64,000 bases of DNA from Alviniconcha marisindica (taxonomy: Eukaryota > Mollusca > Gastropoda > Provannidae), in contig JABMCL010001864.1 in the NCBI GenBank assembly GCA_018857735.1, positions 562,501 to 626,500 of the forward strand, given 5' to 3'. This document shows, in pieces, positions 53,693-64,000 of this stretch. Every line of letters starts with the position of its first letter. Within the stretch, counting starts at the first letter, position 1. Under the pieces are notes generated by a model. The model was given only the letters and a program-made list of their open reading frames with translations, did not search any database and was not told the DNA's origin. The position numbers and the translations under genes are program-made.

Positions 53693-54068
53693 TGTGAGCT
53701 GGTTTGGCCTAGCGATGAGGCATTAGGCTGGTAAGCAGAGAGACCTCGGTTCGAATACGTTTTGGCACTCCTTTCTCTTCAAAAGTTTGTTGTTTAAAAT
53801 TGTGGACACTGTCTTGTGACTTTTCCCCTCAAAATTAACGAAACATTATAAAGGCTCACGTCGCTGCCCATCTTAATGCAGGAGTCATTCTGGTGGTGAC
53901 AGCGTAGCGATAGGTATATAATCTCCTTCTTCCCCCCCCCCCTCCATACCCCCCCTTACCCCCCCCCCCCCCCCCCCCATACCCCCCTCTCTCTATCCCC
54001 TCCCCCCCTTCTCATCGTCCCTTATAGGCCTTATGGTTTCTGTGGACGTTGAGCACCATGTTTACTTT
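53693..54068 (+). mobile_element. tRNA-derived SINE, full length with TSD
   Basis: 376 bp: head GAGCTGGTTTGGCCTAGCG, B box GGTTCGAATAC, body GCCCATCTTAATGCAGGAGT, C-rich segment, and end GACGTTGAGCACCATGTTTA. Flanked by TGGGAAGCCGA (53682-53692) and TGGGCAGCCGA (54069-54079), 10 of 11 identical. Confidence 0.9.
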
Positions 54069-54589
54069 TGGGCAGCCGAGACTAGCATGTGTCAATGGTC
54101 AACATCCACCTTCGAAAACTTCTGTGAATGTAATGCCCTCGACATGCCGGAGTGATGGGAAATGACTGCATGAACAGACAGACGGGCTGGAAGAGCATGT
54201 AGCCACCTCAAGTGGCTTGCATCGCGGAAGATCTGAAGTGTTGTAGATCTTCAGACACTTGTAACGCTTTTCCGGGCGCACAGATACCATCCTGAACTGA
54301 ACTGATTTTTCATGTATTTATTTATCAGTGACGTTTTACCCCAGTGTTTGATGTTGTAATATAATTTGTTGTTTTATGATTGGCGTGATTGTAAACTTTA
54401 ACAAAACTCGATCAACTACAACTGATTAAAAGCACTAAGTACCTTCGAGAAAACTGAAGAGGTTACTTTTAGCGACAGCTGAAGGTTAAAGAAAACCGTC
54501 AACAAATTTATAATAAAGGTCTTCTCTCTCTTACTGTGTCGGTTGGTGAAATACGGTATTGTCTAGTACGGTAAATATGGCAATGTATG

Positions 54590-55005
54590 CTATGATCCAT
54601 TATTGTAATATAGTATCATATGGCATGGTATACTGACACAATATTGTAAGACACGGTACGCCTCGATATGGTATGCTGACATAGTATTGTAAGATACGGT
54701 ATGCCACGATTTAGTATGCTGACATAGTATTGTAAGATACGGTATGCCACGATATGATATGCTGACATAGTATAGTAAGACATGGTATGGCTCGATGTGG
54801 TATGTTGGCATAGTATTGTAAGACACGGTATGGCACGATGTGGTATTCTGACATAGTATTGCAAGATGCGGTATGGCACGATATGGTATTCTGACACAGT
54901 ATTGTAAGACAGGGTATGGTATGGTATGGTATGGTATGGTATGGTATGGTATGGTATGGTATGGCATGGTATGATATGGTATGGTATAGTAAGGTTACAT
55001 GCCAT
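54590..55005. repeat. TATGG-based minisatellite
   Basis: Perfect (ATGGT)n at 54912-54962 within a degenerate array with ACATAGTATTGTAAGA units, period about 60. Confidence 0.9.
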
Positions 55006-55056
55006 TCACTGTATAGCATGGCGGCATGGTGTTATACAAGAAAACTGTAAGTACAC

Positions 55057-55127
55057 GTTCTCAGCGCATGATACCTAACTGTTCATACCAACAAAAAACC
55101 GCGTTAGCTCCACAGTTGCAAATATAA
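55057..55127. repeat. 71-bp dispersed repeat, copy 1
   Basis: Matches 56100-56170 closely (CCTAACTGTTCATACCAACA, AAAAAACCGCGTTAGCTCC). Confidence 0.85.
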
Positions 55128-55564
55128 CCAACAAGGACTCGCCACCGCCATAACAGACCTGCGTCAGTGACGTCACCATACTGGTTCGGCCATCACTTCG
55201 AGCGGCCGACTTGTTGCTGTTTACAAGCGCAGCAAGAACCTCAGTGTGAATATCATCTACAGCGTTTTAATTATCACCAACGTCATGCATTGTAATGATG
55301 AGTCGATCTTCTGTGGGCGTGTCTCCCGCAGGCGGGATTACAAAACCAGCCTCTCTTCTGTTTCGGCTGAGAATATAGAATGGTGCGTTCAAGCCTTGTG
55401 TAGCTGTAACTTGGTCATTGACCGGAAGTGATTATAGGGTAGTGGAAACCGGGTCCGGGTCCTATCTACGGTGGCTGAAGATCCACTTGCTTACGTCTGT
55501 GTTCCCCATTCGCATATGCACACAGACACGCATACAGATACCTACACAGACACTACAAATGCAT

Positions 55565-55850
<286 letters not shown>

Positions 55851-55909
55851 TGGGTGCTGATGTTAAGTAAGACAAGGTCTTCGTCACTGGTAACCATGCA
55901 TGCAGAGAG

Positions 55910-56045
55910 TGCCGGCAAGGCCACTGTGCAGGTCCGGCAAGGTCACTGTGCAGGTCCGGCATGGTCACTGTTCAGGTCCGGCAAGGTCACTGTGCAGGTC
56001 CGGCAAGGCCATTCTGCAGGTCCCGCAAGGTCACTGTGAAGGTCC
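55910..56045. repeat. 21-22-bp minisatellite
   Basis: About six copies around GGTCACTGTGCAGGTCCGGC. Confidence 0.9.
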
Positions 56046-56059
56046 ATCGTAACCTGCAT

Positions 56060-56360
56060 TTCTCAGACTCCACCTGCTCTCAGTTCAAACCTACATGTCG
56101 TCTATTCAGCGCATGTTACCTAACTGTTCATACCAACAAAAAACCGCGTTAGCTCCACAGTTACAAATAGAACCATAAGCCACTAACAGACCTGCCCCCA
56201 CCCCAAACCCATCCCTCCGAATTCCGCATCTCAGACCCTGTCCTCATTGTCTCCAAAGGTCCTTCCATTGTTTCACCCCTCTCTCTCGAACACCCCCCAC
56301 CGCACCCACCCACAAACCCACCCTACCACGCACACGCCCACTCACACACATACACGGGCG

Positions 56361-56398
<38 letters not shown>

Positions 56399-57300
56399 GG
56401 AGAGCGCGCGCGCACGCACGCGCGCCGCGACAGCAAGGTCAAAGTACCCTCTTGACTGTGGGTAGGTTACACAATAATGCAATCGTGTCGGAAGAACGTG
56501 TCTCACTTTCTGAACACCCGCGAGAGTCGAGCGACGTTCATAAAGCTTACGAGTCACAGAAACTGCCATTACCAGTTAATCCCTCTAAACGGACAGAGTT
56601 GGATCTTCGCTTAATTGAGGCCTCAGCCAAGGGACGTGTGTGCAGATAACCACAACGGCTCTGGAACCGCTATAACAGCGAAATATAAAATCGACATCGC
56701 ACGCTCCCGACCACCCCCGCATTACCTTCACAGCGATAAATTTGACAGACGAGAACGTCAACACGAACAATTAGACCCGAAAAAAAAAGAAGAGAGAAAA
56801 GTAAAAAGAAAAAAAAAAAGAGAGAAAAAAAAGGGGGCGACAACTTTTAGTGTATTAAGCCCCTGGCAACTCTAAATTGTAAGAAGAAACAACACTCATT
56901 TCGGAAGTGCTGGAGCAACAAAATCTACTTTAACAAAAACTAATGCTCCATTTCAAAATTATCCTTCATTACACGTCAATAAACTCCCCCCCCCCCCCCC
57001 CCCCCCCCACCACCACCGTACGATGACTCTTCTGAATACAGACCCCTTCACCCCCCTCCCCTCCCCACCCTACCCCGATCCGCTCAACCCCACCGCTTTT
57101 TCCTTTTTTCTTATGCTCCGTCATTTTCTGTTTAAAACAGTTAAACGCATGGAAGGAATGTCAAATTTTCTTCGTTTTATTCCGCAACGCAGCGCGTGAA
57201 ATTTCATTTATTCCAAAAACTGTGCTGCTTCTGTTGTTTTTTGTGTGTGTTTTTTTGGCTCGGATCCAAGAGCGGAAAAAAAAGAGAAGGAAAAACACGC
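56060..57300. other. mixed unique and simple sequence, no gene seen
   Basis: Contains the second 71-bp repeat copy (56100-56170), a CA/CG-rich tract 56340-56430 and a poly-C run near 56988-57009. No exon recognised. Confidence 0.45.
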
Positions 57301-57307
57301 ACAAAAA

Positions 57308-57308
57308 A

Positions 57309-57396
<88 letters not shown>
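57308..57396. repeat. (GA)n microsatellite
   Basis: GA repeats with one AGAAG break. Confidence 0.96.
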
Positions 57397-57397
<1 letters not shown>

Positions 57398-58009
57398 ATA
57401 CACGTCCACAAAAACGAAGAGCAGAATATGCAACCGACCTATTTTGGACTCATAGATTTTCCCCTTAAAAAAACAGAACACCCTAAAAAATTTTTTAAAA
57501 AATCCTCAGAAATTCGATAGCTGAATCTGCGGATACATGAGAGGACCTGTCCAGGATCTAACCCTACATACACCTAAAAGTCAGATGAACTTATAAAGAT
57601 AGGAAAACAACAACAACCACAAAACACCTTCTTTCAAAGGTAGGAAATAAAGGAAAGAAAACGACGAACACCCAAAACATTCCACCAATGAGCAGGCTTG
57701 TGGAAAGACCATGGTATCGCCCCTCGTCAAACCCGTCATCCGACCCCCCCCCCCCCCCCCCTTCCCCCAACCCAAAACTGCATAATTATGACATTGAATC
57801 CAGGTCTCAGTTTAAGTCCTAGGAAAATAGTGTGAGCAGATTTCTTTCGCTTTCAATTTTCCTGGCTAACATGATTGCTAAGGAGAGACTATCTGAGGCA
57901 CACAACCCGAAAATTTCAAACTGTCCATGTTCAGGCAACTGCACAGGGTCCGATCAGCACGTGCGTGTCGAGACGAATGGTGGTGGGATGAGTGGGGTGT
58001 CAGAGTACC

Positions 58010-58394
58010 GTCTCTGTCTCTCTCTGTGTGCCTCTGTCTCTGTCTCTGTGTGTGTGTGTGTCTCTGTCTCTCTGTGTGTCTCTCTGTCTCTGTCTGTCTG
58101 TCTCTCTGTGTGTGTCTCTCTGTGTGTCTCTCTGTCTCTATCTGTCTGTCTCTCTGTGTGTAGTATCAGTAGAATTAGTCCATCATGGGTGAGGGCTGGA
58201 TGTAAAAAGACCCTGTGTGTACTCCTCTACCCTCGTAAAATAAAGTTTATTCATTTATTCATCTCTCTCTCCCTCTCTCTCTCTCGGTATCAGTATCAGT
58301 AGCTTAGCAAGGACTAGTTGTTAGGTTTTTGACTGGACCTAAACTACAATCCTTGTAAAATAAAGTTTTCGAGTTCGAGTCCTCTCTCCCCCGA

Positions 58395-58429
<35 letters not shown>

Positions 58430-58440
58430 TCTCTCTCTCG
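58010..58440. repeat. (TC/TGTC)n tracts and reverse dispersed repeat
   Basis: Pyrimidine mosaic 58012-58160 and 58262-58440. Between them, 58305-58382 is the reverse-oriented relative of the repeat at 28690-28925, containing AATCCTTGTAAAATAAAG. Confidence 0.8.
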
Positions 58441-58449
58441 ATGGTACTG

Positions 58450-59330
58450 TGTCCCCACCCCCTTCCCATACCTGACACGTACGTCCTGAGTGACCCTGTG
58501 TGGTTACTTGGACATGTACGGTCCAGTCTCTAACCAGCTTATTCAATGCCGGAACCTATAATTATGTCAACGTGAACCTACCATCACCTGCGGTAAGCAT
58601 GCTGATTCCACACTACGTTAACTTAAACATACGTGTAGCCTCGTCGTTACTTTTCAAATGACAGGCTTTTGCTCTCTATGTTTTCTTTTTTGTTGTGTAT
58701 CAGACTCAAGTCTGTACGGTAGTAACACATCTGGCTCAGGTAATTTTACCTCCAGCATCAACCCCCTCTCCCCCCCCCCACTCGCGAAAAACTACAGTAC
58801 CCGGCATCATACCTATCGATTCCTAAAAAACAGGAACAGACACGACAGATTCTTGAGCACTCTCCACAGTCTGACTCGGCCCCCTCCTCCGGGTAGTGTC
58901 AGTATATATTATAGAAATCAGAGCATGGATGGTGTGGTGGGAGTGCAGTTCTCTACAGGCTCTAGAACAAAGAGAGATGTTTGGAATTCTACACCCTCTC
59001 TCTCTCTCTCCCTCCCTCCCCCCTTCCCTTTTTATTTTTGGAAGTCCTGTCGGTCGCCATCATCTTTTGTCGTTAGAAGCCATTCCACGCGTGTTAGTCT
59101 ATGATTAAAATGCCGCGTGCGAGAAGCAAATAAGACAGAAGAACAACCTAAAAAGAAGCAAAGGCTCGAAGAAATTAAGGAAATAAAGAAAGAAGAAAGA
59201 CTAAAGGAGGAAAGAAAGATCGATACAAAAACAACAACAAAACAACAACAACAAAACAAAACAACAAAAACGAACGAACGAACGAAAGAACGAGTATTAC
59301 TCTGTAAACTTTCACAGCTTCTGTCTTTAT
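58450..59330. other. non-coding, no gene seen
   Basis: Unique and simple sequence (TC tract 58995-59010, AACAAC/AACG tracts 59235-59290). Short frames have no recognisable domain. Confidence 0.4.
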
Positions 59331-59344
59331 AAATGTGCCGTGTT

Positions 59345-59680
59345 TCAAACAAGCATGTTCACAAACAAGTAAACAGCGGTGTTTTGGGTAGCGTGTGTGA
59401 TACTGTTTTTAACATGTGGTTTCACGAACAAGTACACAGCGGTGTTTTTGGTAGCGTGTTTGATGCTGTTTTTAACGTGTGGTTTCACGAACAAGTACAC
59501 AGAAGTGTTTTTGATAGCGTGTGTGATACTGTTTTTAACATGTGGTTTCACGAACAAGTACACAGCGGTGTTTTTGGTAGCGTGTGTGATACTGTTTTTA
59601 ACATGTGGTTTCACGAACAAGTAAACAGCGGTGTTTTTGGTAGCGTGTTTGATACTGTTTTAAACGTGTGGTTTCGGCAC
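59345..59680. repeat. 63-bp minisatellite
   Basis: Five copies of a 63-bp unit (GGTTTCACGAACAAGTACAC core). The period is a multiple of three, so 21-residue periodic frames run open on both strands (FHEQVHSGVFGSVFDTVFNVW type). No start context or homology supports coding. Confidence 0.9.
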
Positions 59681-60184
59681 CATTAACTGGCAATTGTGCA
59701 CAGAATACTAAACACCCTCCAGCGGGAGATCGCGTGTTCGGCGAATCAGCTTGAGCATAGCTTCGGGACGTTGTCAAAAAGACCAATCAGGCTTGTAATG
59801 TAGTGTTAGCCTTTTCTTTTAAACCTAAAGAGAGGAGCCACATTGGGGGGGGGGGGGGGGGGGGCTGGTTTATGAGATTGGTGGCTTGGGGGAGTCCATG
59901 AAGGAGGTAGGAAACTGTCTTATCTGTGGCACTAATAACCGATATAAATGCAGTAGGACTGGTTTGTCGCTTTCGCCATTCAGGATCAATCTTTGGGTAA
60001 AAATGCAAGCTGAAGCGTGATACATGCCACGTGCAACTAACCACCGCCCATTGGCCGGATCGCGGAGTGGACCGACACTCCACAACCCCACCCCTTGTTC
60101 CTCCCCGCCCCGCCCCCTCCACCCCCAAAAAACAAACAAAAAAAATAAAAATAATAATAATAAAAAAACAGAAAAACAAGAGAA

Positions 60185-60410
60185 AAGCCAGTTGACATGT
60201 TCGAGTAATGCTTGGACCAGTTCGGCACACGCCGTTTAGACATAGGGCTTACAAGGCTTGCAACATGTTCGAGTAATGCTTGGATCAGTTCGGCACACGC
60301 CGTTTAGACATAGGAGCTTGCAAGGCTTGCAACATGTTCGAGCAATGCTTGGGTCAGTTCGGCACACGTTGTTTAGACATAGGGCTTACAAGGTTTGCAA
60401 TATTTCGCAT
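60185..60410. repeat. 71-bp tandem repeat
   Basis: Three copies around CATGTTCGAGTAATGCTTGG and TTCGGCACACGCCGTTTAGA. Confidence 0.9.
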
Positions 60411-60639
60411 CAAGCATTGCAGGATGCCTTTCGCGGATATGGTGTTGCCAAGCAAAGCAAAATAACGTTGAAACGAACCATTGCGGCTGGAAATATATGC
60501 GCGGCTTATTAGGTATCATACAGGCGGAAAACCGTGAACAGTAGTATAGCAGTAGTGTACAGCGGCAGTCCTTTGATGGGTAGCCGAAGGGAGGAGCAAC
60601 ACACGTACACCAGTTGACTAAAGCTTAACGACTCTTCAC

Positions 60640-63255
60640 TGTTCTGGTGACTCTTGACTCTTCTGGCGACTCTACGGTGTTCTGTAGTGTTCTGTAATAA
60701 GAGTATTTCAGTATGACTCCTCAGTGTTCTGATGACTCTGTTTTGTAGTATTCTGTAGAAAGAGTAATTCAGTATGACTCTTTGCTGTTCAGTAGTGTTC
60801 TCTAATAAGAGTAATTTAGTATGTCTCTACGGTGTTCTGATGACTCTTTGCTGTTCCGTAGTGTTCTCTAATAAGAGTAATTTAGTATGTCTCTACGGTG
60901 TTTTGATGACTCTTTGCTGTTCTATAGTGTTCTGTATAAGGACTAATTCAGTATGACTCTTTGCTGTTCCGTAGTGTTCTCTAATAAGAGTAATTTAGTA
61001 TGTCTCTACGGTGTTTTGATGACTCTTTGCTGTTCTATAGTGTTCTGTATAAGGACTAATTCAGTATGACTCTTTGCTGTTCCGTAGTGTTCTCTAATAA
61101 GAGTAATTTAGTATGTCTCTACGGTGTTCTGATGACTCTTTGCTGTTCCGTAGTGTTCTCTAATAAGAGTAATTTAGTATGTCTCTACGGTGTTTTGATG
61201 ACTCTTTGCTGTTCTATAGTGTTCTGTATAAGGACTAATTCAGTATGACTCTTTGCTGTTCCGTAGTGTTCTCTAATAAGAGTAATTTAGTATGTCTCTA
61301 CGGTGTTTTGATGACTCTTTGCTGTTCTATAGTGTTCTGTATAAGGACTAATTCAGTATGACTCTTTGCTGTTCCGTAGTGTTCTCTAATAAGAGTAATT
61401 TAGTATGTCTCTACGGTGTTCTGATGACTCTTTGCTGTTCCGTAGTGTTCTCTAATAAGAGTAATTTAGTATGTCTCTACGGTGTTTTGATGACTCTTTG
61501 CTGTTCTATAGTGTTCTGTGTAAGGACTAATTCAGTATGACTCTTTGCTGTTCCGTAGTGTTCTCTAATAAGAGTAATTTAGTATGTCTCTACGGTGTTT
61601 TGATGACTCTTTGCTGTTCTATAGTGTTCTGTATAAGGACTAATTCAGTATGACTCTTTGCTGTTCCGTAGTGTTCTCTAATAAGAGTAATTTAGTATGT
61701 CTCTACGGTGTTCTGATGACTCTTTGCTGTTCCGTAGTGTTCTCTAATAAGAGTAATTTAGTATGTCTCTACGGTGTTTTGATGACTCTTTGCTGTTCTA
61801 TAGTGTTCTGTATAAGGACTAATTCAGTATGACTCTTTGCTGTTCCGTAGTGTTCTCTAATAAGAGTAATTTAGTATGTCTCTACGGTGTTTTGATGACT
61901 CTTTGCTGTTCTATAGTGTTCTGTATAAGGACTAATTCAGTATGACTCTTTGCTGTTCCGTAGTGTTCTCTAATAAGAGTAATTTAGTATGTCTCTACGG
62001 TTTTTCTGATGACTCTTTGCTGTTCAGTAGTGTTCTCTAATTTAAAAGTAATTTAGTATGTCTCTACGGTGTTCTGATGACTCTTTGCTGTTCTATAGTG
62101 TTCTGTATAAGGACTAATTCAGTATGACTCTTTGCTGTTCAGTAGTGTTCTGTATTAAGAGTAATTTAGTATGTCTCTACGGTGTTCTGATGACTCTTTG
62201 CTGTTCTATAGTGTTTTGTAAAAAGAGAAATTAATTCAGGGTTTTCTGACTCTTTGATGTTCAGTAGTGTTCTGTAATAAGAGTAATTTAGTATGACTCT
62301 ACGGTGTTCTGATGACTCTTTGCTGTTCTATAGTGTTCTTTTAAAAAGGAAATTAATTCAGGGTTTTCTGACTCTTTGATGTTCTGTAGTGTTCTGTAAT
62401 AAGAGTAATTCAGTATGTCTCTACGGTGTTCTGATGACTCTTTGCTGTTCTATAGTGTTCTGTATAAAGACTAATTCAGTATGACTCTTTGATGTTCTGT
62501 AGTGTTCTGTAATAAGAGTAATTCAGTATGACTCTTCAGTGTTCTGATGACTCTTTGATGTTCTATAGTGTTCTGTATAAAGACTAATTCAGTATGACTC
62601 TTTGCTGTTCAGTAGTGTTCTGTAATAAGAGTAATTCAGTATGACTACGGTGTTCTGATGATTCTTCGCTGTTCTGTGAAAAGAGTAATTCAGTATGACT
62701 CTTTTTCTACGGTGTTCTGATGACTCTTTGTTGTTCTATAGTGTTCTGTATAAGGACTAATTCAGTATGACTCTTTGCTGTTCCGTAGTTTTGTAATAAG
62801 AGTAATTCAGTATGACTCTACGGTGTTCTGACTCTTTGCTGTTCCGTAGTGTTCTGTAAAAGACTAATTCAGTATGACCCCTTTTGATGTTTTTTGTTTT
62901 GTGTTCTGTATAAGACTAATGACCTTTGTGTTCTGAATTTCTGTAATAAGAGTAATTCAGTATGACTCTTCAGTGTTCTGATGACTCTTTGATGTTCTGT
63001 AGTGTTCTGTAATAAGAGTAATTAGTATAACTCTTTGATGTTCTGTCGTGTTTTGTAATAAGAGTAATTCAATATAACTTCGGTGTTCTGATGGCTCTTC
63101 CCTATTATGTAGTGTTCTGTAATAAGAGTAATTCAGTATGACTCTACGCTGGATTGTGACGTTTTGTAATAGGAGTAATTGAATATGACTCTTCGCTGTT
63201 CTTTGATGTTTTGTAATAAGAGCAATTAAATACGATTCTTCGCTGTTCCGTAGAG
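60640..63255. repeat. satellite array with 292-bp higher-order unit
   Basis: Built of a 66-bp monomer A (ACTCTTTGCTGTTCCGTAGT ... TCTACGGTG) and a 47-bp monomer B (TTCTATAGTGTTCTGTATAA type). From about 60774 to 61941 the order A-A-B-A-B (66+66+47+66+47=292) repeats four times almost without change; registers start at 60774, 61066, 61358 and 61650. Both edges contain shorter, diverged monomers. Confidence 0.93.
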
Positions 63256-63399
63256 TTTTTGTTCTCTCCAAGTTATACTATTGTAATTCTCTTCTCTCCG
63301 GCTGCCCGCTGTACTTTCTCAGTAGACTACAGAAGGTTCCGAACTCTGCAGAGTTACTGTTTTTGTTTGTTTGTTTGTTTTTCCAAGCACGAAAACGTG

Positions 63400-63830
63400 A
63401 TCATATGCAGCCTCTTCAGTCTTCAAGCTCTTCGTTGGTTACCGGTCCAAGCCAGAATAGACTACATACTGTCAACTGTTTGTCACAATTTCTTCTCTGA
63501 CCCATCTCCTGCCTATCTCTCTGATCTTCTGACTGTACACACACCTTCCAGGTATCTTCATTCTTCTGCAGACACACGGATACTACGTATCACACCATGT
63601 TAAAACAAAAACCTTAGGCCAACGCTGTTTCTCTTATGGTGCTCCAAAGCAATGCAATTCTCTCCATTCTGACAATCGCCCTGATAACTTCACTGGTTGA
63701 CTGGGCGTAAAACACCGATTTACTTACTTACATTCTGACACCTGTCACATTCAGTCCTCCCATGCCTTCAAAATTGCGTTAAAAACTCACCTCTGCAAAC
63801 ACTACCACTAGAAGTGATTTCAAACTATGC
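63400..63830 (+). pseudogene. LINE reverse-transcriptase C-terminus, interrupted
   Basis: Encodes LQALRWLPVQARIDYILSTV, CHNFFSDPSPAYLSDLLTVH and TPSRYLHSSADTRILRI, then a frameshifted end including IQSSHAFKIALKTHLCKHYH. This is the standard tail of CR1/L2/Jockey-like LINE polymerases. The frame is broken by small changes and by an ultra-short element at 63675-63730. Confidence 0.85.
63675..63730 (-). mobile_element. ultra-short mobile element nested in LINE, perfect TSD
   Basis: 56 bp, ATCGCCCTGATAACTTCACT ... GGGCGTAAAACACC and (TTAC)n. Perfect 10-bp flanks CATTCTGACA at 63665-63674 and 63731-63740. Removing it and one flank restores continuous LINE-like sequence, direct evidence of insertion. 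Confidence 0.9.
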
Positions 63831-63837
63831 CTTCTTA

Positions 63838-63909
63838 ATTCCCCCTCCCCCCACCCCCCAACGCCCCCAGTCCTCCCTCCCTGTTATATTCCTTCTGTGG
63901 GAATATTAT

Positions 63910-63951
<42 letters not shown>

Positions 63952-63960
63952 CGTACGTGC
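63838..63960. repeat. poly-C mosaic and (TG)n-(CG)n
   Basis: C-rich segment followed by (GT)n at 63917-63940 and GCGCGCG. Confidence 0.9.
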
Positions 63961-64000
63961 ATGGTGTTTGAGCAATACATATGATAACATATTATTTTTG

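Overview
The window looks like nuclear DNA of a large, repeat-rich animal genome, most likely a marine gastropod mollusc. The grounds are spliced GT-AG exons in a long gene, kilobase-scale (TG)n/(GA)n microsatellites, LINE and tRNA-SINE remnants, and a very frequent short repeat (core TTTACGCCCAGTCAACC) that I associate from memory with snail genomes. No bacterial-type gene, operon, CRISPR array or origin is visible.

Only one protein gene could be assembled with confidence. It is a ten-coding-exon gene on the minus strand (25988 down to 10090) encoding a 647-residue orthologue of FOXRED2/ERFAD, a flavoprotein of the endoplasmic reticulum lumen linked to ER-associated degradation. All nine introns have GT-AG ends and the phases close perfectly (1944 nt including the stop). 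Its introns are loaded with minisatellites. Two of these arrays duplicate the gene's own splice signals: about 16 relics of the exon 6 acceptor, and three tandem exon 8 donors.

Layout. 1-10 kb: downstream non-coding DNA with a canonical hammerhead ribozyme motif (4584-4640), a tRNA-SINE, a 44-bp minisatellite and a piggyBac-like MITE. 10-26 kb: FOXRED2. 26-31 kb: upstream CpG-richer islands between microsatellites, with a possible 5' exon. 31-40 kb: SINEs, a 339-bp segmental duplication, a second MITE with a nested insertion, and a 49-bp minisatellite carrying about 15 E2F-like sites. 40-46 kb: a near-identical tandem duplication of about 2.6 kb and 2.0 kb units around a G-rich 40-bp minisatellite. 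46-60 kb: microsatellites, CpG-rich candidate promoters, two LINE remnants, a full-length SINE and a fold-back element. 60.6-63.25 kb: a satellite with higher-order 292-bp organisation. 63.4-63.8 kb: a LINE reverse-transcriptase tail interrupted by a short element.

The most unusual system is an ultra-short mobile element of 54-64 bp. At least 13 copies or fragments lie in this window, four of them bounded by convincing 10-12 bp target-site duplications. Its end resembles the 3' tail of the local tRNA-SINE, which suggests shared retrotransposition machinery.
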